Positions 1-9,444 of a stretch of DNA of 64,000 bases are shown in pieces; within the stretch, counting starts at the first letter, position 1; each line of letters begins with the position of its first letter. The position numbers and the translations under genes were made by a program. Origin of the DNA: Colwellia sp. PAMC 20917 (lineage in GTDB: Bacteria > Pseudomonadota > Gammaproteobacteria > Enterobacterales > Alteromonadaceae); NCBI RefSeq assembly GCF_001767295.1, contig NZ_CP014944.1, forward strand, positions 2,542,001-2,606,000. The letters run 5' to 3'. Under the pieces are notes generated by a model. The model did no database searches. It saw nothing but the letters and a program-made list of their open reading frames with translations, and had not been told where the DNA came from.

Positions 1-60
1 ATAAGAAAGTAATTTGCGCTTTCGTCTTGGCTTAGCTGTTTTATTTCTATATAAAGCAGC

Positions 61-2151
61 TTAAGCATTGGTAAAGTATTCGCGGTCTCCCATCCAACGC
101 TGAATAATCGCTTGGGCATTTTGTGGGTGTTTTTTCCAAATAAGATAAGCATGTTGCTGTACTTCTGGAATTAAATGCGCATCTCTGAGCAAGTCTGCTA
201 TTTTTAGATCGGCGAGACCCGTTTGCTTGGTACCTAAAAATTCACCTGGTCCTCGTATTTCTAAGTCTTTTTGTGCGATAACAAAGCCGTCATTACTTTC
301 ACGTAATACCGCTAAGCGTTTGGTTGCGGTTTTAGAGAGTGGGCTTTTATACATTAATACACAATGTGAAGCGACTGTACCTCTTCCTACACGACCACGT
401 AGCTGATGGAGTTGCGCTAAGCCTAACCGTTCAGGGTTTTCAATGACCATTAAGCTGGAATTGGGGACATCAACACCGACCTCAATAACGGTTGTCGCCA
501 CTAACAAGTCTAGTTCGCCTTTTTTAAACGTTTCCATTACTGACTGTTTTTCAACGGCTTTCATTCTTCCGTGTATCAAACCAATTTTTAATTCTGTTAG
601 TTGCTCTTGTAAATACACCGCCGTATCTTCTGCTGCTTGGCATTGTAATACTTCAGACTCTTCAATTAATGTACACACCCAATAAGCTTGTCGGTTGTCT
701 TCTACACAGCCTTTTCGAATGCGTTCAACTACATCTTCACGGCGTGTGTCAGGTAAGGCGATGGTATTTATCGGGGTTCTTCCTGGGGGAAGTTCATCAA
801 TAATAGAGGTGTCTAAATCGGCATAGGCAGTCATGGCTAACGTGCGAGGGATCGGAGTTGCTGTCATAATCAATTGATGCGGATAATTACCCTCAAAAGC
901 GCCTTTCTCGCGCAGTGATAAACGCTGATGTACACCAAAGCGATGTTGTTCATCAATAATAATCAGTGTTAAATTATGAAAGATAACTTTATCTTGAAAT
1001 AAAGCATGGGTACCAACAATCATCTGCATACTACCATTTTCGATATGCTCTAGTGCGCTACGTCTTGCTTTTGCCTTCGTTTTTCCAGCTAGCCAGCCGA
1101 CGCTAATATCAAGCGGTTCAAACCAGTTTTTAAAATTAAGGGCATGTTGTTCTGCTAATATTTCTGTTGGCGCCATTAAGGCAACCTGAAAGCCTTTACT
1201 GATAGCGGTGAGTGCTGCAAGTGCTGCTACTAAGGTTTTTCCTGAACCCACATCACCTTGTACTAGGCGCATCATTGGCTGAGTTTTCATCAGGTCCTGA
1301 CGAATTTCTTTTACCACTCTCACCTGGGCATTGGTGGGTGAAAAAGGTAATGAGGCTAAAAATTTATCACTGAGTACTTGATCATCGATTAAAGAGATTG
1401 AACGATGAGCATCACTAGACTGGCGTAATTTCAGCATACTTAAATTATGCGCCAATAATTCTTCTTTTATTAATCGCAACTGTGCTGGATGCTTACCCTC
1501 TTCCAGTTGTATCACTGAAGTTTCAGGGGGTGGACGATGAATAAGCGCCAAAGCTTGTGCAAGAGAATAATTTTGCAAATTAAACTCATCAGGTAATAAC
1601 TCTTCAACTTGGCCTCGTTCTAATCTAATTAACGCTTGCTCGGTTAAGTTACGTAAAGTTATTTGCCGTAAGCCTTCAGTTGTTGGGTAAACGGGGGTTA
1701 GTGTTTCTTCTACCTCGGTTAAATGCTGGTCTTCATCAAGGGATTTATACTCAGGATGAATTATTTCAAAACCACGAGCGCCACGTTTAATTTCACCATA
1801 ACAGCGAATGTTCAGCCCTAATGCTAAGCTATTTTTTTGTGCAGCGCTAAAGCGAAAAAAACGTAAGGTTACTGTTCCTGAAGCATCTTGAACGGTAACC
1901 AGTAACATACGTCCCTTGCCATTAATGATTTGGCTACCGGTGATTTCACCAATAATATTAGTGAAAACACCAGGAAAACAGTCTCGTATTGCGGTAACAC
2001 GAGTCCGGTCTTCATAACGATTGGGTAAATGAAAAAGTAAATCTTGTAGTGAGCGCAAGCCAACTTTTTCAAGTTTTTCTGCCATGCTTGGACCAACACC
2101 TTTTAAGCTGGTGATGGCTATTTGTGCGAGTTTGGCTAGCCCTTTTGACAC
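61..2151 (-). CDS. recG: ATP-dependent DNA helicase RecG
   Basis: RecG remodels stalled replication forks and branch-migrates Holliday junctions in the cytoplasm. The 696-residue product is close to the 693 of E. coli. An N-terminal helix-hairpin-helix/wedge region (GVGP near residue 19) binds branched DNA. It is followed by a superfamily-2 helicase core with Walker A GSGKT at 302-306, the DEQH box at 400-403 and motif VI QLRGRVGRG from 583. The start is GTG at 2151, with AAAGGAC about 9 bases upstream. It is the last gene of the gmk-rpoZ-spoT-ridA-trmH-recG cluster and lies 86 bases after trmH, so it is probably co-transcribed. Nothing looks broken. Confidence 0.97.
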   Translation of the reverse strand: MSKGLAKLAQIAITSLKGVGPSMAEKLEKVGLRSLQDLLFHLPNRYEDRTRVTAIRDCFPGVFTNIIGEITGSQIINGKGRMLLVTVQDASGTVTLRFFRFSAAQKNSLALGLNIRCYGEIKRGARGFEIIHPEYKSLDEDQHLTEVEETLTPVYPTTEGLRQITLRNLTEQALIRLERGQVEELLPDEFNLQNYSLAQALALIHRPPPETSVIQLEEGKHPAQLRLIKEELLAHNLSMLKLRQSSDAHRSISLIDDQVLSDKFLASLPFSPTNAQVRVVKEIRQDLMKTQPMMRLVQGDVGSGKTLVAALAALTAISKGFQVALMAPTEILAEQHALNFKNWFEPLDISVGWLAGKTKAKARRSALEHIENGSMQMIVGTHALFQDKVIFHNLTLIIIDEQHRFGVHQRLSLREKGAFEGNYPHQLIMTATPIPRTLAMTAYADLDTSIIDELPPGRTPINTIALPDTRREDVVERIRKGCVEDNRQAYWVCTLIEESEVLQCQAAEDTAVYLQEQLTELKIGLIHGRMKAVEKQSVMETFKKGELDLLVATTVIEVGVDVPNSSLMVIENPERLGLAQLHQLRGRVGRGTVASHCVLMYKSPLSKTATKRLAVLRESNDGFVIAQKDLEIRGPGEFLGTKQTGLADLKIADLLRDAHLIPEVQQHAYLIWKKHPQNAQAIIQRWMGDREYFTNA

Positions 2152-2237
2152 TAAGTTATTGTCCTTTTATCATATAGTCAAATCACCTAAATGGCATATT
2201 TAAGGGCTTAGCTATAAAATTTCAGCAATGCTGTCGA

Positions 2238-2945
2238 TTAATTATCTAATGCTTTCCAAGCCGCTTGAGTCATTTGCATCTGTTCCCACCATGGTTCAGA
2301 GGCAATGATTTGTCCTTCTTCATCAATTACAGGATAAGGTAAGCCCTTACGTTTACATGCTTCAGCAAAAATAGGATGCCCACCTTCAAATAAGAAACGC
2401 TGACGGCGATTATCATCAATTCGAGCAGTGTCATACATTCCAGCTAATTGACGCTGACGTTGCGCTTCATACAAAACCACAGAAGAGGCGACAGAAACGT
2501 TTAACGATTGCACCATGCCAACCATAGGAATAACAATATCTTGATCGGCCATTGCAAGTGCAATATCTGAAGCACCAAACTTTTCTTGGCCTAAAATAAT
2601 AGCCGTTGGTTTGGTGTAATCGATCTCACGAAAATCTACAGCGCTATCAGAAAGGTTGGTCACCAATATTTGCATGCCTTGCTTTTTTAATTCATCAATA
2701 GCATCTTTAGTTGTCGTGTAGTTGTGCACATCAATCCAGTTTTGACTACCCGCAGCACTGCCGCCACGTACTTCCATTTCATCACTTTTCCAGATGGCAT
2801 GAACATCACTAACGCCAACGGCATCGGCGGTGCGAACAACCGCGGCAAGGTTATGTGACTTATGAACACCTTCCATACAAACAGTTAAATCTGGTTGGCG
2901 TTTATCGAGCATCGCGTTTATTCTTTTTAATCTTTCAGGAGTCAT
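2238..2945 (-). CDS. trmH: tRNA (guanosine(18)-2'-O)-methyltransferase TrmH
   Basis: TrmH methylates the 2'-OH of G18 in the tRNA D-loop using S-adenosylmethionine. The 235-residue protein begins MTPERLKRINAML and keeps the SPOUT motifs: NLAAVVRTADAVG (motif 1 with its Arg, about 32-44), ILGQEKFGAS (motif 2) and the knotted SAM loop IPMVGMVQSLNVSVA (motif 3). Length and order match E. coli TrmH (229 residues), which also sits between spoT and recG. The ATG at 2945 has only a weak ribosome site. A 16-bp perfect hairpin lies in the 164-bp gap upstream, between this gene and ridA. Confidence 0.95.
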   Translation of the reverse strand: MTPERLKRINAMLDKRQPDLTVCMEGVHKSHNLAAVVRTADAVGVSDVHAIWKSDEMEVRGGSAAGSQNWIDVHNYTTTKDAIDELKKQGMQILVTNLSDSAVDFREIDYTKPTAIILGQEKFGASDIALAMADQDIVIPMVGMVQSLNVSVASSVVLYEAQRQRQLAGMYDTARIDDNRRQRFLFEGGHPIFAEACKRKGLPYPVIDEEGQIIASEPWWEQMQMTQAAWKALDN

Positions 2946-3037
2946 TACACTTCACATCTACACTTTATGGTTCATCATCTAAAAATAGCTAAACAAATTT
3001 TTTATACGAGATTTTTACATATTTTTGACAACTTGCT

Positions 3038-3075
3038 CTTAAATTTAATGGTTAGGTGCAACCATTAAATTTAAG
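3038..3075. repeat. perfect 16-bp inverted repeat between ridA and trmH
   Basis: Arms 3038-3053 and 3060-3075 are exact reverse complements, with a 6-base loop at 3054-3059. The arms are AT-rich (CTTAAATTTAATGGTT). Neither strand has a T-run after the stem, so it is not a classic Rho-independent terminator. It could be an mRNA-stabilising or processing hairpin in the spoT-recG transcript, or a protein-binding palindrome. The hairpin is seen directly; its role is unknown. Confidence 0.7.
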
Positions 3076-3109
3076 GAGGGAGAATATACTTTACAGTTAA
3101 CAGCGGAAA

Positions 3110-3499
3110 TTAGCCGACGTTAGGTAATTCCATCACGCCATCTATTTCAATTAATACGTCTTTGGGTAAACGAGAAACTTGTACCGCAGCGCGTGCTGGG
3201 TAGGGTTGCTGAAAATATTGGCTCATTACTTCGTTTACTGTTGCAAAGTTGGCGAGATCCATCATGAAGATATTTACCTTCACCATATCGTTAATATTAC
3301 CGCCTGCAGCTTCACATACCGCAACTAAGTTCTTAAATACCTGATTAGTTTGTTCGGTAAAGTCTTCAGAAACAACAGTCATTGTCTCTGGAATAAGAGG
3401 GATCTGGCCTGAAAGGTAAACGGTATTATTAACTTTTACCGCTTGGCTGTATGTGCCGATTGCACTGGGTGCGTTATCTGTACTGATAATTGTTTTCAT
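3110..3499 (-). CDS. ridA: RidA/YjgF family enamine/imine deaminase
   Basis: RidA hydrolyses reactive 2-aminoacrylate and related enamines/imines released by PLP enzymes such as threonine/serine dehydratases. The 129-residue length is standard for the family. The sequence shows the N-terminal APSAIGTYSQAV block, LSGQIPL near 29-35 and the C-terminal signature PARAAVQVSRLP, which carries the substrate-binding Arg (ARAAV), before a final GVMELP-type strand. The ATG at 3499 has an AGGAAA ribosome site. It lies 38 bases after spoT. A RidA gene between spoT and trmH/recG is known in other gammaproteobacteria but absent from that spot in E. coli. Confidence 0.95.
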   Translation of the reverse strand: MKTIISTDNAPSAIGTYSQAVKVNNTVYLSGQIPLIPETMTVVSEDFTEQTNQVFKNLVAVCEAAGGNINDMVKVNIFMMDLANFATVNEVMSQYFQQPYPARAAVQVSRLPKDVLIEIDGVMELPNVG

Positions 3500-3537
3500 A
3501 GTATTTCCTACATAGTAATTTTGTTAAAGATGATTGA

Positions 3538-5655
3538 CTACTTATTACGCACAACACGCTGAACATCAATCATCACTTTTATTTTTCGAATAATATCGGC
3601 TAAATGAACGCGGTCTCGACAGGTTATTTCCATGTCAATCGCATATAGTCCCGAGTCTTTTTCACCAGAATTTAACGCATGAACATTGGATTCACACTTA
3701 GCAATAACATTGGTCAATGCGGCGAGTGCACCTTGATGATTCATTATTTCAATACGTAATTTTGCAATGAAGTCTCGGTTAATGTCACTGTCCCATTTTA
3801 CTGGAAATAAGCTACCTTGTTCATGGTTTTTAATGTTACGACAACCTTGTTGATGCACCATTAAACCTTTACCAGGACTCAAGTAAGCTAATATAGCGTC
3901 TCCTGGAATAGGACGGCAACATTTTCCGTAACTGACCAACATACCTTCGCTGCCTTTTATTGGCATTTTGGTTTTACTGTTTGGATCAGCGAAGCCACTT
4001 TCTGCACTATCTATAGTAAATTCATCGGTTAATCGTCTAGCAATACCTATGCTTAACGCATTACCTAAGCCAATATTGACGAGTAGGCCATCAAGACTGG
4101 TATTACCGGTCTCCTTAACAACCTGATCAATTTTTGCTTGGTCAATGTCTTCGATATGGACTTTACCTAAGGCATGACTTAATAAACGTCGTCCTAAACC
4201 ATAAGATTCTGTTTGCTCTTGTGAACGTAAATAAGTACGAATTTGTAAGCGTGCTTTAGCAGTAACAACAAAGTTTAACCAAGTGGCATTCGGTCGAGCG
4301 GCAGAAGAAGTTATAACTTCAATGGTTTGCCCTGAATCAATAGCTCGACTTAGTGGATAAGGTTTACGATCGACCTTAACCCCGACACATGAATTACCAA
4401 CATCAGTGTGAACAGCATAAGCAAAATCGACAGCAGTTGCGCCCATCGGCAATTCAATAATACGTCCGTCTGGGGTAAAGACATAAATTTCTTCAGGAAA
4501 TAAGTCTGACTTTACGTTCTCAATAAATTCAAATGAACTACCAGCACTTTGTTGTAATTCTAATAAACTTTGCATCCAACGACGAGCTTTCATTTGAGCT
4601 GTGGTGCCACTCTTATCGCCGTCTTGTTTGTACAACCAGTGAGCGGCTACTCCTTTGTCTGCCATTTGGTCCATATCTTGCGTACGAATTTGAATTTCAA
4701 CAGGGATGCCATGTGGACCAATCAGTGAAGTATGCAGCGATTGATAACCATTTGTTTTGGGAATAGCGATATAATCTTTAAAGCGGCTTTCAATCGGTTT
4801 GAATAAGTTATGCACGGCGCCAAGTGTTCGGTAACAATTATCGATCTTATTCTCTACGATGACACGAAAAGCGTAAATATCCATAACTTCATTGAACATT
4901 AATTCTTTATTGAGCATTTTACGATAGATAGAATAAAGGTGCTTTTCTCGGCCAATAACTTGTGCTTCAATCCCACTTTCTTTAAGACGAGCCGCAATTT
5001 CTTCTTGAATGTTATTAATAATTTCTTTGCGATTACCACGGGCTTTTTTTACCGCTGACTTTAACGCACGTGCGCGCATCGGGTAAAGGGCTTCAAAACC
5101 TAAAACTTCTAATTCACTTTTAATATCGTGAATACCCAAACGGTTAGCAATGGGGGCGTAAATTTCTAATGTTTCACGGGCAATACGTCGACGTTTATCT
5201 GGACGTAAAGATTCGAGCGTGCGCATGTTGTGTGTGCGGTCGGCAAGTTTAATCAGAATTACGCGTATGTCTTGCACCATGGCAAGTATCATTTTACGGA
5301 AGTTTTCCGCTTGCATCTCTTCTTTGTTATCAAACTTTAATTTATCAAGCTTACTGACACCTTCAACTAATTCAGCTACGGTATAGCCAAATAATTCGGC
5401 TAATTCGTCTTTAGTTACCGGAGTATCCTCAATAACATCATGGAGTAATGCCGCCATTAAGGTTTCATGGTCAAGGTGCATTTTTGCTAGGTTTAAAGCA
5501 ACGGCTACCGGATGAGTAATATAAGGCTCACCGCTTGAACGCATTTGTCCTTCATGCGCTTCACGCGCAACAAGGTAAGCTTGCTTTAATAAGTCAATTT
5601 GTACTTTAGAAAGATAGCTTGAAACAAGTTCTTTTAATGGTTCAAAAAGGTACAC
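3538..5655 (-). CDS. spoT: bifunctional (p)ppGpp synthetase/hydrolase SpoT
   Basis: SpoT hydrolyses, and weakly makes, the alarmone (p)ppGpp, linking growth to carbon, iron and fatty-acid stress. The 705-residue protein follows E. coli SpoT almost throughout. The HD hydrolase domain has LLHDVIED around residues 70-77 with the metal-binding His72-Asp73. The RelA/SpoT synthetase region includes KDYIAIPKTNGYQSLH. A TGS domain starts near the EEIYVFTPDG segment, and there is a C-terminal ACT domain (AKLRIEIMNHQGALAAL). The start is GTG at 5655; the nearby ATG is out of frame. A probable terminator lies upstream, between rpoZ and spoT, so spoT may be only partly co-transcribed with gmk-rpoZ. Confidence 0.97.
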   Translation of the reverse strand: MYLFEPLKELVSSYLSKVQIDLLKQAYLVAREAHEGQMRSSGEPYITHPVAVALNLAKMHLDHETLMAALLHDVIEDTPVTKDELAELFGYTVAELVEGVSKLDKLKFDNKEEMQAENFRKMILAMVQDIRVILIKLADRTHNMRTLESLRPDKRRRIARETLEIYAPIANRLGIHDIKSELEVLGFEALYPMRARALKSAVKKARGNRKEIINNIQEEIAARLKESGIEAQVIGREKHLYSIYRKMLNKELMFNEVMDIYAFRVIVENKIDNCYRTLGAVHNLFKPIESRFKDYIAIPKTNGYQSLHTSLIGPHGIPVEIQIRTQDMDQMADKGVAAHWLYKQDGDKSGTTAQMKARRWMQSLLELQQSAGSSFEFIENVKSDLFPEEIYVFTPDGRIIELPMGATAVDFAYAVHTDVGNSCVGVKVDRKPYPLSRAIDSGQTIEVITSSAARPNATWLNFVVTAKARLQIRTYLRSQEQTESYGLGRRLLSHALGKVHIEDIDQAKIDQVVKETGNTSLDGLLVNIGLGNALSIGIARRLTDEFTIDSAESGFADPNSKTKMPIKGSEGMLVSYGKCCRPIPGDAILAYLSPGKGLMVHQQGCRNIKNHEQGSLFPVKWDSDINRDFIAKLRIEIMNHQGALAALTNVIAKCESNVHALNSGEKDSGLYAIDMEITCRDRVHLADIIRKIKVMIDVQRVVRNK

Positions 5656-5754
5656 GCATTGAATCCTTGATGATTAAGCTGAACGGTCTTATTACCGCCA
5701 GTCAAAGCTTTGAGTCAGCATAACACAATACGTTATTCGTTAAATACTGACAAT

Positions 5755-5790
5755 AAAAAACGCGTATCATTAACAATGATTACGCGTTTA
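5755..5790 (-). terminator. probable intrinsic terminator or attenuator between rpoZ and spoT
   Basis: Read on the minus strand, the arms ACGCGTAATCATT and AATGATACGCGT pair with one bulged A around a short loop. The run TTTTTTATTG follows. It lies 36 bases after the rpoZ stop and about 100 bases before the spoT start, so it should reduce read-through from gmk-rpoZ into spoT. Confidence 0.7.
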
Positions 5791-5825
5791 GTTTATATCT
5801 CGTCGCTATAAGGCGACAAAAGATT

Positions 5826-6110
5826 TTATAGCTGTGGCTGAGCGCCACCAACAATGGCTGCAACAGCAGCAAGTTCTGCAGAGTCTTGCTGAACTTGTTC
5901 ATGACGGTCGCTATTGTTCATTACTTCAGTAGTGATTAAACCGGCTTCAATTTCACGTAAAGCTATAACGGTAGGCTTGTCATTTTCAGGGTCAACTAAA
6001 GGATCTTTACCACCTGTGGCAATTTGACGAGCACGACGTGATGCGATTAACACCAAGTCAAAACGATTGCCTACTTTTTCTACAGCACCTTCAACAGTTA
6101 CGCGAGCCAT
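5826..6110 (-). CDS. rpoZ: DNA-directed RNA polymerase omega subunit
   Basis: Omega assists assembly of beta-prime into RNA polymerase and forms part of the ppGpp site. The 94-residue protein starts [20 protein letters not shown] and contains the conserved [12 protein letters not shown] helix and [15 protein letters not shown], as in E. coli RpoZ (91 residues). The tail from about residue 65 is Gln/Ala/Val rich and divergent, as usual. TGGAGTG precedes the ATG at 6110. It lies between gmk and spoT in the conserved order. Confidence 0.97.
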   Translation of the reverse strand: MARVTVEGAVEKVGNRFDLVLIASRRARQIATGGKDPLVDPENDKPTVIALREIEAGLITTEVMNNSDRHEQVQQDSAELAAVAAIVGGAQPQL

Positions 6111-6215
6111 TTGGTCACTCCAACTTAAAATTTATAAAATAGTGCCGTAGTTTACTGAGCTACAGGCGATTAAGCAAGGTATATACCTATACTAGGTGAA
6201 AATACAGTAGAAATA

Positions 6216-6842
6216 TTAGTCTTTTAATAATTCATCGAACATTAACTGATGCGTTATCGCTTGTTGCTGACATTTTAGGCGTTGGTTATTAACGATGGTG
6301 GTTAAGTCGCTCAGCGCCTGAGTAAAGTCGTTATTAACAATAATGTAGTCAAACTCAGTGTAGTGCGAGCATTCTGCTTTTGCTTGTGCCATACGAGATT
6401 TAATGGTGGCATCGCTATCTTGTCCGCGCTTTTTCAAACGGTCTTCGAGTTCTGCTTTTGAAGGCGGACTAATAAAAATTGTGGTGACACTGGGTTGTTT
6501 TATCCGTACTTGCTTGGCGCCTTGCCAGTCGATATCCAGAAAAACATCAATACCTTGTGCAAGTTGTTTATCTATCGCCGATGCTGAAGTGCCATAATAG
6601 TTACCAAAAACTTCAGCATACTCATAAAATTCATTTTGTTTAATCTGCTTTTGAAATTGCTCAACATTAATAAAATGGTAATGTTCAGCGTTATTTTCAC
6701 CCGGACGAGGTGCTCGTGTGGTGTGAGAAACCGACACTTGCATCGGTCTTGCCGACTCTTGAGATAATAAGGCTTTAATTAAACTAGATTTTCCTGCGCC
6801 GCTAGGTGCGGAAAGAATAAATAAATTACCGGGAGTTGTCAC
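6216..6842 (-). CDS. gmk: guanylate kinase
   Basis: Gmk phosphorylates GMP to GDP with ATP in purine salvage and synthesis. The 208-residue protein has the P-loop [10 protein letters not shown] at residues 11-20, the GMP-binding region [11 protein letters not shown] with its Arg residues, HYHFI and [16 protein letters not shown], and a LID-type segment [10 protein letters not shown]. The start is GTG at 6842, with AAGGC 7 bases upstream. It is the first gene of the gmk-rpoZ-spoT cluster; the 164-bp gap before tdh presumably carries its promoter. Confidence 0.97.
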   Translation of the reverse strand: MTTPGNLFILSAPSGAGKSSLIKALLSQESARPMQVSVSHTTRAPRPGENNAEHYHFINVEQFQKQIKQNEFYEYAEVFGNYYGTSASAIDKQLAQGIDVFLDIDWQGAKQVRIKQPSVTTIFISPPSKAELEDRLKKRGQDSDATIKSRMAQAKAECSHYTEFDYIIVNNDFTQALSDLTTIVNNQRLKCQQQAITHQLMFDELLKD

Positions 6843-7006
6843 AATATTGCCTTATAAAAGAGGTGAAAAATAAATAATGTTTATTATAACGAATTGATGG
6901 GGTATTTCATCTCTAAACTTGCTTACCGATGGCAAGAGCAGCTTGGTTAATAAAAAAAGCCAGCTTTATATTTTCATTAACAGGTCAGTTGATTAAACCA
7001 AAAGGT

Positions 7007-8035
7007 TTAACTTTCCCAGTTTAAGATAACTTTACCAGAAAGGCCTGAACGCATGGTATCAAAGCCTTTTTGAAAATCATCAATATCAAAATGATGAGTA
7101 ATAATCGGTGATAAGTCTAAACCTGACTGAATTAAGCTCGCCATTTTGTACCAAGTCTCAAACATTTCACGACCGTAAATACCTTTAATTGTTAAGCCTT
7201 TAAAAATAACTTGGCTCCAATCAATGGCCATATCTTGACCAGGAATACCGAGCATAGCGATTTTGCCGCCGTTATTCATGTTTTCTAACATAGCTTTAAA
7301 GGCCATAGGTACGCCCGACATTTCCATGCCAACGTCAAAGCCTTCAGTCATCCCTAGTTCGGTCATCACATCAGTTAAACTTTCTTTACTGACATTAACC
7401 GCTCGAGTGGCGCCCATTTTTCGGGCCAAATCTAAGCGATATTCATTAATGTCAGTAATAACAACATGGCGCGCACCGACATGTTTAGCGACGGCTGCTG
7501 CCATAATGCCAATAGGACCTGCGCCAGTAATAAGTACATCTTCACCGACCAAATCAAAAGACAAAGCCGTATGAACAGCATTGCCAAAAGGGTCGAATAT
7601 CGCGGCTAAATCGTCAGATATTTCATCGGGTAATTTAAACGCATTATAAGCAGGGATCACTAAATATTCAGCAAATGAGCCTTCTCGGTTAACACCGACA
7701 CCGACAGTATTTCGGCATAAATGTGTACGACCACCGCGACAATTTCGGCAATGACCACAGGTAATATGCCCTTCGCCAGACACCCGGTCACCTAAAGCAA
7801 AACCTTTGACTTCTTGACCAATACCGACCACTTCGCCGGCATACTCATGCCCGACTACCATAGGAACGGGAATGGTTTTTTGTGCCCATTCGTCCCAGTT
7901 GTAAATATGAATGTCGGTGCCACAAATAGCGGTTTTTTTAATTTTAATTAATAAATCATTATGACCAAGTTGTGGTTTTTCACTCTCAGTCATCCAAATG
8001 CCGGGTTCGGCTTTTAACTTTGCTAATGCTTTCAT
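7007..8035 (-). CDS. tdh: L-threonine 3-dehydrogenase
   Basis: Tdh oxidises L-threonine with NAD+ to 2-amino-3-ketobutyrate, which Kbl then cleaves. The chosen ATG at 8035 gives 342 residues (E. coli 341) starting [10 protein letters not shown], with AAAGGAA upstream. An in-frame start ten codons earlier gives a non-homologous extension. Zinc-dependent medium-chain dehydrogenase features are clear: catalytic Cys38 and His63-Glu64, structural-zinc Cys93, Cys96, Cys99 and Cys107, and the NAD-binding GAGPIGI motif. It lies 22 bases after kbl and is clearly in the same operon. Confidence 0.97.
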   Translation of the reverse strand: MKALAKLKAEPGIWMTESEKPQLGHNDLLIKIKKTAICGTDIHIYNWDEWAQKTIPVPMVVGHEYAGEVVGIGQEVKGFALGDRVSGEGHITCGHCRNCRGGRTHLCRNTVGVGVNREGSFAEYLVIPAYNAFKLPDEISDDLAAIFDPFGNAVHTALSFDLVGEDVLITGAGPIGIMAAAVAKHVGARHVVITDINEYRLDLARKMGATRAVNVSKESLTDVMTELGMTEGFDVGMEMSGVPMAFKAMLENMNNGGKIAMLGIPGQDMAIDWSQVIFKGLTIKGIYGREMFETWYKMASLIQSGLDLSPIITHHFDIDDFQKGFDTMRSGLSGKVILNWES

Positions 8036-8057
8036 GGTATTTCCTTTAATCCTAACC

Positions 8058-9269
8058 TTAACCAATAATGTTCATTGCTTTGCCAATACGAATAAAGGCA
8101 GAAATGGCTTTATCAAGTTGCTCTTGGGTATGAGCGGCTGAGATTTGAGTTCGAATACGTGCTTGCCCTTTAGGAACTACTGGGAATGAAAAGCCAATCA
8201 CGTAGATACCTTCCGCTAATAAGCGGCTCGCCATTTCGCTGGCTACTTTTGCGTCGCCTAACATCACTGGGATAATCGCGTGGTCAGCGCCCGCACAGGT
8301 AAAACCAGCAGCTTCCATATTCGTGCGAAAGTAACGGGCATTATCTTTTAATGTTTTACGTAATTTGCCACCCTCAGCTAATAAATCAATCACGGTAATT
8401 GACGCATTAACAATAGCGGGTGCTAACGAATTAGAAAATAAGTAAGGGCGTGAACGTTGACGTAACCATTCAATCGTTTCTTTTTTACCTGAGGTGTAAC
8501 CACCTGAAGCGCCACCCATAGCTTTACCTAGTGTGCCGGTTATAATATCAACACGGCCCATTACATCACAATATTCGTGGCTACCTCGGCCTTCTTCACC
8601 AACAAATCCGACAGCGTGCGAGTCATCAACCATCACTAAAGCATTATATTTATCAGCTAAATCACACACTGCTTTTAAGTTAGCGATAACGCCGTCCATC
8701 GAAAATACGCCATCGGTAGCAATTAATTTAAAACGTGCACCTGCGGCATCAGCTGCAATGAGTTGTTGCTCTAAATCGCTGGCGTCATTGTTAGCGTAAC
8801 GGTAACGTTTTGCTTTACATAAACGCACACCATCAATAATTGAAGCATGGTTTAATGAGTCACTGATAATCGCATCTTCGGCGCCCAATAAGGTTTCAAA
8901 TAATCCGGCATTAGCATCAAAACATGAAGAATAAAGAATAGTATCTTCCATGCCTAAAAATTGACTTAATTTTGCTTCTAGTGTTTTGTGAATATCTTGG
9001 GTACCACAAATAAATCGTACCGATGCCATACCAAAACCATGCTCGTCTAAGCCTGCTTTTGCTGCGGCGATAAGCTCAGGATGATTGGCCAAACCTAAGT
9101 AATTGTTAGCACAAAAGTTGACTACCGCTTCACCACTAGCTACGGCAATGTTTGGTTGTTGTGCTGTGGTAATAACACGTTCGGCTTTATATAAACCATC
9201 TTCTTTAACTTGCTCAATTTGATCATTTAAATGTGCATAAAAACTTGCGTTGTTTGAAGAGTCGTTCAC
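8058..9269 (-). CDS. kbl: glycine C-acetyltransferase (2-amino-3-ketobutyrate CoA ligase)
   Basis: Kbl is a PLP enzyme that cleaves 2-amino-3-ketobutyrate with CoA to glycine and acetyl-CoA, completing threonine degradation after Tdh. The 403-residue protein matches E. coli Kbl nearly end to end: [14 protein letters not shown], the DGVFSMDG segment, [11 protein letters not shown] with the PLP-contacting Asp and His, and the Schiff-base lysine at about 249 in GTLGKAMGG. It is first in kbl-tdh and divergent from an Lrp/AsnC regulator. A 23-bp palindrome at 9293-9315 lies just upstream of its start. Confidence 0.97.
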   Translation of the reverse strand: MNDSSNNASFYAHLNDQIEQVKEDGLYKAERVITTAQQPNIAVASGEAVVNFCANNYLGLANHPELIAAAKAGLDEHGFGMASVRFICGTQDIHKTLEAKLSQFLGMEDTILYSSCFDANAGLFETLLGAEDAIISDSLNHASIIDGVRLCKAKRYRYANNDASDLEQQLIAADAAGARFKLIATDGVFSMDGVIANLKAVCDLADKYNALVMVDDSHAVGFVGEEGRGSHEYCDVMGRVDIITGTLGKAMGGASGGYTSGKKETIEWLRQRSRPYLFSNSLAPAIVNASITVIDLLAEGGKLRKTLKDNARYFRTNMEAAGFTCAGADHAIIPVMLGDAKVASEMASRLLAEGIYVIGFSFPVVPKGQARIRTQISAAHTQEQLDKAISAFIRIGKAMNIIG

Positions 9270-9292
9270 AACAATTCCTTATTAATAGGTTT

Positions 9293-9315
9293 GGATAATA
9301 ATAGTATTATTATCC
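9293..9315. promoter_or_regulatory. 23-bp palindrome upstream of kbl, probable operator
   Basis: The arms GGATAATAATA and TATTATTATCC are exact reverse complements around one central base. The site is 24 bases upstream of the kbl start, in the promoter or 5' leader. Lrp/AsnC dimers bind short AT-rich palindromes, and an Lrp-family gene is divergent 130 bp away, so an operator for that regulator is a reasonable inference. A role as an RNA hairpin cannot be excluded. Confidence 0.55.
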
Positions 9316-9382
9316 TAGACGAAGATTGAAAAAAGTGACACTAGTTAATTTTATGGTTATTTGATTAGTTAAATTGACATGT

Positions 9383-9412
9383 GACACTATCAAAATGACT
9401 ATTGTTAGTGTC
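9383..9412. promoter_or_regulatory. inverted GACACTA/TAGTGTC pair upstream of the Lrp-family gene
   Basis: GACACTA (9383-9389) and TAGTGTC (9406-9412) form an inverted pair. A further direct copy of GTGACACTA lies at 9335-9343. All three are in the 175-bp kbl/Lrp-family intergenic region, 32-110 bases upstream of the regulator start, so they are candidate binding sites for an autoregulator. Confidence 0.45.
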
Positions 9413-9444
9413 TAATTGGTTTTATTAACGGTTGACGGGTATAA

